Positions 34,464-41,560 of a DNA stretch of 56,981 bases are shown here, one piece after another; the first letter of the stretch is position 1, and each line of letters opens with the position of its first letter. This DNA is from Pirellulales bacterium. Lineage in GTDB: Bacteria > Planctomycetota > Planctomycetia > Pirellulales > JANQPP01. The stretch covers positions 1 through 56,981 of the forward strand of contig JANQPP010000155.1 in NCBI GenBank assembly GCA_028289405.1. The letters are read 5' to 3'. Below the pieces are notes generated by a model. The model was not told where the DNA came from. It made no database searches and saw only the letters and a list, made by a program, of their open reading frames with translations. A program made the position numbers and the translations under genes.

Positions 34464-36446
34464 CTACGCCCCTCCCTTCCGCCGTTGCTTTAACACCCGC
34501 TTCGCTTGGCGGTAGAGCTCGCCCCGGTTGCGGGCGATGGCCAATCTGAGGTCGGCCTCGACCCAATTGAGTTGCCGGCCGATGTTTACCAGCAGCTTTT
34601 GTTCTTCCCGCGTGAGTCGTCCGTCCACGAGTGCCGCGCGGACCACGTGGTCCATGAACGTCTGGGCCTGTCCGAGATCTTGCGGGAGGAGAATCGGCTG
34701 CTCGTCGGCAATCGCCGTGGCGAAGATCTTCTTGAGCTGGCTTCCGGAGACGCCGCGACTGCGGGCCAAGCCGGTCAGGTACTTCTTTTCCTGTTCGTGG
34801 AGCTGGCCGTCCACCGCCATCATGCGGACCAGCGCAGCGAGCAGTTCCGGCATGTACAGGAACCGCTCCAGTTCCAGCCGCTCTCCCTCGTCGCCTGTTT
34901 CGGTTGCTGTGTCGCCTGGTTGATCCTGCTGCAAGGGGTCGATCTTCAGGTAACGTATGGCATCTTCGAGCACCCAATCCATGCGGCCATCATTCAGCGT
35001 GGAATTGCAGAAGTTGCAGACCGCTTCCTTGCCAACGGCGATCGGCGCTCCGCAATTTTGGCAGCTCGTGGAAGAAAACGACTGCTCGATGTAGCTGGAG
35101 ATGCCGGCCCGGCGTTTGAGAATCATCACGTGGGAATAGATCCGCTGGGTATCGAGTTCCTTGGGCTTCCGCCGGTCCCCTTCCGCGCGGCGGCCCGACC
35201 AGCGGATGAGGACATGGATGCGGTCGAAGTCGTCGGTGTTGCCGGCTGGCTCGCCACGTTGCACCTCCACCACGCCGACCGCCGGCGTCTTCCAGAACGT
35301 ACCCGATGGCAGGTCCCAAACCTTGGGGATCACGGACTTTTCACTGGCCAGCACCGGTGCCGCGTAGCCGAAGTCCTCGAAGTAGAGGGACATCAAACAC
35401 CGCCAGAAGATGACGGAGGCCCGGTCCTCCAGATGCTGGAAATTCAAGGCCGGGTCCTGTTTCACTAATTCATCCCAGCCTTCGATCTTGCGGCGGACCG
35501 GCGGGACGTTCCATTCCTCGTTCTGCGTGATCTCTGCTAGCACCCAATCGTATTGGCCCGAATTGACCGTCGATTCGCACTGCGGGCACTTCGCCTGGTC
35601 CACGATCTCCACGGGTCCGCCGCAGTTGGGGCAGGTTCCCTCCAGCAGTGAAGCCTCGGGGTTCGTGGCCACGCCCGGTCGTCGGGCGAACGACCAGACT
35701 TCAGTGAAGGTGATCGGCTCGCTGTCGCTGTTCCCTCCGACCCGTTTTCCGGTCGTCAGGTCTTCGTCGAAACTGATGGCAGAGGCGATGAACCGGACGT
35801 GTATCGTGTCGTAATGCGGATCGCTGGTGATGGCCACGATCTCTTTTTCACGGACCTGCACGTCCCGCAGGCGGTTGCGGATATTCTCGGCCTGTTGCAT
35901 GGCGATGTAGAGTTGAAACCGCTCATGCACGCCGTCGGAGATGAACGCCCGGCAGGATGAGAGTTGCTGCTCGCTCCAGGCGTACTGCGTGGTGACGAAG
36001 GCATTGTCCGCCCGCTGCAGGAAGAGAGACGTATCGAACTGGGGATCGCGCCGCGTGATTTTGCGAAGGGCTTCGGCACGGAGCAGGTTTTCCTGGACCC
36101 TCCGCCCACGGCGAATGGTCCGCGTGATGTGAACCTCTTTCCCTTTCTTTTGCAGATAGTAAAAGGCGACGGCGATGGCGATCCAGACGGGAATGCTGAT
36201 ATACGGATAGCGGACGGTGAGGCGAAAGATGTGGAAGATCAACTCGCCGCCGCCCGATCCGCCACCGAAACCTCCTCCTCCGAAGCCGCCGCCACCGCCG
36301 AACCCACCTCCCCCGCCAAATCCACCGCCGCCGTAATTGCCTCCGCCGCCCGCTTGGGCGAACAGGGCTTCCGGCCCAAGCAGCGCGCAGGCGAATCCGA
36401 CCGCGATGATCCACGACACGCAACGAACTGGCCCCAGTGATTTCAT
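34464..36446 (-). CDS. Tim44-like membrane protein with zinc ribbons and C-terminal TerB domain
   Basis: This is a 660-residue protein. An N-terminal signal-like segment (residues 1-31) is followed by a Gly-rich stretch (GGGGFGGGG repeats, about 33-66) and a transmembrane helix near 75-96. A Tim44/MRPL45-like domain then spans about 130-260 (AFVTTQYAWSEQQL..., VRFIASAISFDEDL). Two zinc ribbons follow, CPNCGG...CPQC and CQNCGA...CNFC, and the last ~130 residues resemble TerB-like helical domains (LAALVRMMAVDGQLHEQEKKYL). Membrane insertion or trafficking is possible but unproven. It is 59 bases downstream of a small gene on the same strand, so perhaps co-transcribed. Confidence 0.85.
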   Translation of the reverse strand: MKSLGPVRCVSWIIAVGFACALLGPEALFAQAGGGGNYGGGGFGGGGGFGGGGGFGGGGFGGGSGGGELIFHIFRLTVRYPYISIPVWIAIAVAFYYLQKKGKEVHITRTIRRGRRVQENLLRAEALRKITRRDPQFDTSLFLQRADNAFVTTQYAWSEQQLSSCRAFISDGVHERFQLYIAMQQAENIRNRLRDVQVREKEIVAITSDPHYDTIHVRFIASAISFDEDLTTGKRVGGNSDSEPITFTEVWSFARRPGVATNPEASLLEGTCPNCGGPVEIVDQAKCPQCESTVNSGQYDWVLAEITQNEEWNVPPVRRKIEGWDELVKQDPALNFQHLEDRASVIFWRCLMSLYFEDFGYAAPVLASEKSVIPKVWDLPSGTFWKTPAVGVVEVQRGEPAGNTDDFDRIHVLIRWSGRRAEGDRRKPKELDTQRIYSHVMILKRRAGISSYIEQSFSSTSCQNCGAPIAVGKEAVCNFCNSTLNDGRMDWVLEDAIRYLKIDPLQQDQPGDTATETGDEGERLELERFLYMPELLAALVRMMAVDGQLHEQEKKYLTGLARSRGVSGSQLKKIFATAIADEQPILLPQDLGQAQTFMDHVVRAALVDGRLTREEQKLLVNIGRQLNWVEADLRLAIARNRGELYRQAKRVLKQRRKGGA

Positions 36447-36505
36447 GAGACCATGATAGCAAGTTCGTCAGGCTTTTCGCGTCGGCGGAAGCGATAGGGC
36501 CTGGG

Positions 36506-36871
36506 CTATATGGCCGCCTCGCGAGTGGGCGATTTCATTTTCTGCCACACCGTGCGGGCACATTCGCGGTCTAGCCGCACCAGTTGCTTTTGACGCGTGT
36601 CAATCACGATGAGCCGTCCCCGATGGGTCTTCGCGTAGACGAAGGGAAGACAGACGCCGAGCACTTTGTAGGGTTGCCCGGCGTTGCGTGCCGTGAAGCG
36701 AATCCGCACCGGCTCCTCCGGCGGCAGCATCGCGCCGGAGTAACTCCAATAGTAGGACGGAAGTTCCATGATCTCGTTCGTCACGGCCACGAAGTCTCCC
36801 CGGGCGATGTCCTCGCCGGCGACCCGCGCCGCAACGCTGATTTCCGCATCGTCTTTCGTAGTCAGTTTCAT
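36506..36871 (-). CDS. Small conserved hypothetical protein
   Basis: This 121-residue protein starts MKLTTKDDAEISVAARVAGE. It has a beta-rich look with VRIRFTARNAGQPYKVLGVCLPFVYAKTHRGRLIVIDTRQKQLVRLD, which could be a small barrel. No signal peptide or catalytic motif is seen. The frame is open to 37033, but upstream residues come from a repeated DNA element (AGTCAACGGAYAAAACCTT), so the internal Met at 36871 is preferred. Family not recognised with confidence; I have a vague memory of similar planctomycete proteins. The Tim44-like gene follows downstream. Confidence 0.7.
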   Translation of the reverse strand: MKLTTKDDAEISVAARVAGEDIARGDFVAVTNEIMELPSYYWSYSGAMLPPEEPVRIRFTARNAGQPYKVLGVCLPFVYAKTHRGRLIVIDTRQKQLVRLDRECARTVWQKMKSPTREAAI

Positions 36872-36880
36872 ATCTTGTGT

Positions 36881-36938
36881 AGTCAACGGACAAAACCTTT
36901 GGTCGAGTTGATGTTTTGGAGTCAACGGATAAAACCTT
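36881..36938. repeat. Direct repeat upstream of the small gene
   Basis: AGTCAACGGAYAAAACCTT occurs at 36881-36899 and 36920-36938, 39 bp apart, starting 10 bp upstream of the minus-strand start at 36871. An operator pair is possible. Confidence 0.45.
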
Positions 36939-37635
36939 CCGATGGTTTCGTCCGCCCACGTTTCACGGTCGACGGACGCCCATTTTGCGGAGGCGGAGAT
37001 GTTTTTTCCCCAGGCTTTTCCGCGTTTCATCACCGCCCGGAAACGATCGGACGGAAGTGATCACGAGCACGAGATGTGTCGCGATTCGCTGGAAGCGCGC
37101 GAATTATTCGCAGCGCCAACAAAGCAAGAAGCGAATCACAAAAAAAGCCCGATGCCGCCAGGACAACGAGCTGTGCGGAATTCGCAGGCAGATGGCCAAA
37201 TGTCACCAGCGTAAGGGACGCAACGGCAAATCGAGGTGTTGTTGCGGCGCGCTGCCGCCGTCAGTCCGTTGAAAAACCAACAGCCTGCTCAACACCCCGC
37301 CCATATCGGGTGTCGCCATCTTTCGGATGTTTGGCCGTGGGGAAAGCATGGTTCCAGTTCTTTGCAGCTTGAATGAATGTAATGCGTCGCGGCGGACGCC
37401 TTTTGTCATTCGGTAAAGGTAGAGACGCCGAATATTGAAATGGGTTCACTGAAAAATAGAAGATTCTTCAGTGCGTGCTCCATGCCGCCCGCGCGCCAAA
37501 TCGTGGCCGGATTCACAATCGCCGCATAGGATCGCGGTATCGGGAAAAAACACGCAAAATGCGTCTGTCATTTGGCACGCGGAGTTTTCATTGTAGGGCG
37601 CGCCGAGTTGGACTGTGCCGAAGGGAGACCGGGTG
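36939..37635. other. Intergenic region, no supported gene
   Basis: About 700 bases contain only short frames without family resemblance. A GTCCGTTGAAAAACCAACAG stretch at about 37264 has the look of an interspersed repeat, but I could not confirm a second copy in the window. The promoter of the beta-helix gene should lie near the right end. Confidence 0.4.
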
Positions 37636-38241
37636 ATGCGCGGGTATTGCGGAGTGCTCTGTTTACTGGCTTCGATTGTCTCCGGCATCGCGGAGGGCGC
37701 GGACTACTATGTCTCTCTAACGGGGAGCGACGGGGGAGACGGTTCGGTCGCGCGGCCCTGGCGGACGCTGCAACAGGCGGCCGATTCCGTCACTGCGGGT
37801 GACCGGGTAACCGTCCGGTCCGGCGAGTACACCGGCTTCCAACTCACGACCAGCGGCACCGCTCAGCAACCAATCCAGTTTCTCGCTGACAGTGGAGTTC
37901 GCATCGTCCAGCCCAATCCTGGCACGGGCAGGGACGGCATCAACCTGGAAGTTGTTTCCCACGTCAGCATCGAAGGCTTCGAGGTGATCGGCATGCCTCG
38001 CGCTGGGATCCGCGTGGTGGGGACCGAGAACCAGTTCAGCCAAGGGGTGACGGTGCGGAACAATCGAGCCGACCAGAACGGACGCTGGGGCATTTTCTCT
38101 GGCTTTGCCCACGATATGCTCGTGGAGAATAACGAGACGTCGCGGTCCGCCACTGAGCATGGCATTTATCTCTCCAACAGCGGCGACCGTCCCATCGTGC
38201 GGGACAATCTGGTTTGGGGGAACCATGCCTCGGGCATCTAG
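37636..38241 (+). pseudogene. 5' fragment of the broken beta-helix gene
   Basis: This is the part translated before the amber codon: 201 residues with signal peptide and the first beta-helix coils (IVRDNLVWGNHASGI at the end). Without the remaining coils and the sorting signal it would probably be unstable or released. Confidence 0.6.
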
Positions 38242-39174
38242 CTCAACGCCGGCGCCACCCTCGGCGGGGACGGCATCATCAGCGAAGCAGTCCTCGAGCG
38301 GAACGTGATCTTCGACAACGGGCGCGGCGGCGGCAGCGGGCTCAACCTAGACGGCGTGCAGGATTCGCTGCTCGCCAACAACCTGCTCCATGGCAACCAC
38401 GCCTCCGGCATTTCACTCTTCCGCATCGACGGAGCCGAGGGGTCCCGGGACAACGTGGTGGTCAACAACACGGTCTTGCAAGCCGCCGATGGCCGCTGGG
38501 CTCTCAACATTCAGGACGGCAGCACGGGTAACATCGCGCGCAACAATATCCTGCTCAGCGCCCATCCGTTCCGCGGCAGCCTCGACATCTCCGCCGACAG
38601 CCTGGAAGGTTTGTTCAGCGACTACAACGTGCTAATGCACCGCTTCACGACCGACGGCGGCAACACGCGGCTCGACCTGGACGAGTGGCAAACGGCCACC
38701 GGGCAAGATGCCCATTCCCTGGTAGCGACGCTGGACGAACTGTTCGCCGATCCGGAGACAGAGAACTATCGCTTGCGGTTCGGCAGCCCGGCGGTAGACG
38801 CGGGGACCGAGTTCCTGGCACCACTCTTGGATCTAGACCGCCTGCCGCGCCCCGCCGGAGAGGGATTCGACATCGGCGCTTACGAATGGTTGGCGAGACT
38901 TCCCAACCCCCTGGTGGGAGACGCCAACCTCGATGGCCGCGTCGATCTCGCCGATTTCGCGATCCTCAAAGGGAACTTCGGCCAGGCGGCGAATGGTCCA
39001 GCACAAGGCGACTTCGACGTCAACGGCCTCGTCGACTTACAGGACTTCACACTGCTGAAGCAGAACTTCGGCGCGGTAGCCGATGTGCCTGAACCGACGA
39101 GCTGGGTGCCGGCGCTACTGGCGGTGGCAAGTTTGCGCATTACGCGGCGGAGAAAGCTTCCCGCACCTGATTGA
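37636..39174 (+). pseudogene. Beta-helix protein with dockerin-like and PEP-CTERM ends, broken by an in-frame amber codon
   Basis: In one frame, 37636-39174 reads as a secreted protein of about 512 codons. It has a signal peptide (MRGYCGVLCLLASIVSGIAEG), a parallel beta-helix with repeated NN and HASGI rungs, dockerin-like EF-hands (GDANLDGRVDLADFAILKGN, then DFDVNGLVDLQDF; about residues 428-478), and a PEP-CTERM sorting signal (VPEPTS near 484, hydrophobic stretch, RRRK). A single TAG at 38239-38241, after HASGI, interrupts it; CAG would restore the frame. Such proteins are often surface polysaccharide lyases or structural proteins. The alternatives are a recent nonsense mutation, readthrough, or a sequencing error. 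The 3' part could be translated from an ATG at 38305 but would lack the signal peptide. Confidence 0.8.
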
Positions 39175-39249
39175 CATTTGCCGGGCCAGGCCGGAAACTC
39201 CAGACATCTTAGCGAGATTGGATGAGAGATCGCTGGAGGAAAACGCGCG

Positions 39250-39780
39250 ATGCGACCGCAATTCACGCTGCGGCGACTACTGTTGGCGACGGCCCTCGTC
39301 GCCTGCGGTCTTTTTGCCCTCTTGAATGGTTCGCCGCTTGGGGCCACCTGCACTGTGCTGGTCAGTTGTTTTGCCTGCCTTACGGCGATCCTGGCCACAT
39401 TTCTCCTGCCGCCCACGCGGCGGCCCTTCCCGCTGGGCTACGCGGTCTTCGCCTCCGCCGTCTGGTTGCTCACGCTCGGTTCACCTGAACGTTACCACCG
39501 TGACGTGGAGTCGTTTCTCGATCCCTGGTGGCGCGTGGCTTATCAACAGCTCGAAGGCTGGCAGTTGCCGCAGAATGTCCGCTACGTCGCGCCCGGAACT
39601 CGGAGAAGGATGATCCGGCGCGCCGATGGAAGCACGGCCGTCTTCGTGCGTCACCCGGATTGGCCCGTGTTCCGCCGTGTGTGCGATGCACTGTTCGCCA
39701 TCGTCAGCGGCCTCTTGGGTGGGTGCATCGCCTGCTGGCTGGCGGCCAAACGGGATCAACGACCCGAACCAGCCACATAG
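39250..39780 (+). CDS. Small membrane protein (FTLRRLLL-type N-terminus)
   Basis: This is a 176-residue integral membrane protein. It begins MRPQFTLRRLLLATALVACG. Transmembrane helices are expected near residues 10-27, 31-52 and 60-77, with another near 145-165 (LFAIVSGLLGGCIACWLAA). A soluble segment rich in Arg and aromatic residues lies between the third and fourth. GGAGG lies nine bases before the ATG. The N-terminal FTLRRLLLATALV resembles FTLKHLLLLTALVA of the protein encoded at 45409, so the two may be distant paralogues. Function unknown. Confidence 0.75.
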   Translation: MRPQFTLRRLLLATALVACGLFALLNGSPLGATCTVLVSCFACLTAILATFLLPPTRRPFPLGYAVFASAVWLLTLGSPERYHRDVESFLDPWWRVAYQQLEGWQLPQNVRYVAPGTRRRMIRRADGSTAVFVRHPDWPVFRRVCDALFAIVSGLLGGCIACWLAAKRDQRPEPAT

Positions 39781-39954
39781 GAATCGGAAGCCTCACTGGG
39801 AAATGCGCTTTAGCGACACGCTACACAGTCGTTGTAGTTTGCGTGCTTATTCCCTAATACGATCGGAGACACTGGATCTGTTTCTGAATCTTTTTTTATC
39901 CCTGGGTGACGAGCACTCTGGCTACGGAGACTTGTTTTAATTTCCGAGTGAAAC

Positions 39955-40818
39955 ATGGCATCTTACTGCTATTTTTTAATGTTCCCCGGACCTCACGAGA
40001 AGTTGGTCCCCGAAGAGGTCCTGCAGGCTATGGAGGAGGCGGGATATAGTTGCAGTTCCACGATTTCTTTGGCTGTCCCCATCGAGGAGGAAGGACACAT
40101 ATTTTGGTCGGAAAAAATGCGGTCACTCCCTGAACCAAGATTCAAAGAAGCGGCGCGGCTCCTTCAACAGGGCGAACAGATTTACCTCGATTTTTTAAGC
40201 TTTCACACGCCGTTGACCGGTTGCTTCATGACCCAGATTTGGAATCCGTATATTGAATTCCATTTGCGTGTTCGCGGCCTACGTGAATTTTCACGTGAAG
40301 AATGCAATGCCTTTTTCACCATGATGCTGATCATCGCCGAGCGTGCACGTGCCGCCTACGTGCTGTTCATGGGCGAACCGACGGATGACTTCGAGGACCA
40401 TTTCATCGAAATCGACGGCAAGCGGTACATCGACAAAGTCTACATCCGCACCAAGCGGCCCACTTCAGCAGCCGACTTCTTCTGGGATGGCTATCTGGTG
40501 CGCCACATTTACGTAAACCGCGAACTAAGGGGCGATCTTCCCGAGGGATTGCCTCAGGTGGAGGAGGAGATCGAGGTCGGCGAGGGTTGGGTGGAGTACG
40601 TGATTCAAAGCCCCCCTACCGCGATGACGTTGCGAGCGGTGATTCCTGATCAAGACGCCGCGCGAGAGAGTTTGAGCTGCTCAATGTTTCTACAGCCTAC
40701 CTGGATCCGGGGTCATCGAAAAAATCGTCTGGTAAGGCGTCTTGGGAAACATGTCGCACGCGGAGTACCTTCACGACTTCCAGGTTCGAGTCCACCAGGA
40801 AAATTATCCGGTGGGTAA
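39955..40818 (+). CDS. Hypothetical protein, C-terminus overlapping the toxin gene
   Basis: This soluble, acidic protein of 287 residues begins MASYCYFLMFPGPHEKLVPE. The core (to about residue 235) looks like a normal globular protein with DGKRYIDKVYIRTKR and FFWDGYLVRHIYVN. I recognise no family. The last ~45 residues are antisense to the end of the toxin gene on the other strand and are rich in Arg, Pro and Gly, so the original stop codon may have been lost, for example when the toxin-antitoxin pair inserted. Function unknown. Confidence 0.65.
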   Translation: MASYCYFLMFPGPHEKLVPEEVLQAMEEAGYSCSSTISLAVPIEEEGHIFWSEKMRSLPEPRFKEAARLLQQGEQIYLDFLSFHTPLTGCFMTQIWNPYIEFHLRVRGLREFSREECNAFFTMMLIIAERARAAYVLFMGEPTDDFEDHFIEIDGKRYIDKVYIRTKRPTSAADFFWDGYLVRHIYVNRELRGDLPEGLPQVEEEIEVGEGWVEYVIQSPPTAMTLRAVIPDQDAARESLSCSMFLQPTWIRGHRKNRLVRRLGKHVARGVPSRLPGSSPPGKLSGG

Positions 40819-41041
40819 TCCGCTGGCCCGTTGTGAACAAGAGTTGCCGAAGATTTCTACCGAGATGACCCGCTTCCGGCGCTCGCATACATCGCTCGGG
40901 CAGGTGCTGCAATGATTGAATTGCGTCGAGAATCTGATCAAACCACAGTACTGCCTGGCGAGGCGATCGATGATCACGCCACCATTCGTAGTAGGACTGG
41001 ATATCCTGTTCCGCTTCTTCCGTGACAACGATCGAAAACAT
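40697..41041 (-). CDS. ParE/RelE-family toxin
   Basis: This is a 114-residue toxin of a type II toxin-antitoxin pair. It starts MFSIVVTEEAEQDIQSYYEWW. The ParE/RelE fold is indicated by AEQDIQSYYEWWRDH, LQHLPERCMRAPEAG, LRQLLFTTGQRITHRIIFLVD and VVKVLRVRHVSQD, which carries the typical C-terminal RVRH. It may act on gyrase (ParE-like) or ribosome-bound mRNA (RelE-like); sequence alone does not decide. The start ATG shares one base with the antitoxin stop (TGATG), so translation is coupled. A TTG at 41044 is a possible alternative. Its 3' end overlaps the converging hypothetical gene. Confidence 0.87.
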   Translation of the reverse strand: MFSIVVTEEAEQDIQSYYEWWRDHRSPRQAVLWFDQILDAIQSLQHLPERCMRAPEAGHLGRNLRQLLFTTGQRITHRIIFLVDSNLEVVKVLRVRHVSQDALPDDFFDDPGSR

Positions 41042-41256
41042 CAACCCAGACCATTACGAGCACGAAAGTCGTGCTCGAATTGTTCGAGGTTTTTCACGCG
41101 CCCCGCATCCGCTGCCTCCAGTCCCGCTTTGATTGCGGCCACTTCTCGATCTCGATAATCCATTTGGTCCAGCGCCTCGCGGATGGCCTCTACCGGGTCG
41201 GGCGATCGCTGCCTCAGTCGCTCAAACAGTTCTAGAGGGATTTCTATCTTGATCAT
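41041..41256 (-). CDS. Antitoxin of the ParE/RelE pair
   Basis: This is a 71-residue antitoxin-like protein, MIKIEIPLELFERLRQRSPD, upstream of and coupled to the toxin gene (TGATG junction). The C-terminal VAAIKAGLEAADAGRVKNLEQFEHDFRARNG matches the toxin-binding tail found in ParD-type and similar antitoxins (AIKxGLxxAxAGRV, then LEEFxxxFRAR). The N-terminal part is short for a ribbon-helix-helix domain, so DNA binding and autoregulation are possible but not shown. It is likely labile and proteolysed by Lon or Clp, as is usual for the class. Confidence 0.85.
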   Translation of the reverse strand: MIKIEIPLELFERLRQRSPDPVEAIREALDQMDYRDREVAAIKAGLEAADAGRVKNLEQFEHDFRARNGLG

Positions 41257-41560
41257 GGGCTCCTCATTTTGGTTTTCGGCAGAATAGCACGGAATGACTC
41301 ACCACGGCAAGCAAACTGGATCGACCGTTCATTGCCGAGTGAAAGTGGTGCGGCCCTCACCTGTCAGGGCAAGCCGGTCCTCGTATGCCGCACGCTCTGA
41401 TCGCCCGGACGACATTTTGCCATGAGCGGGTGCGGAAACTCTTTTCTCCCACAAATCGAGGCGATACACTCGTGAAGTGGCCACGTCGTGGCCAGGAACT
41501 CATCACTTCATGCCGATCGGGCCCAGTCGCGGTCGCGGATCGGCGGGGAACAGTTCGCCC
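41257..41560. other. Intergenic region between the TA locus and the lipoprotein gene
   Basis: This contains the promoter side of the toxin-antitoxin pair (minus strand) and the start region of the next gene, whose open frame runs back to 41477. No gene, repeat or RNA was recognised. Confidence 0.4.
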
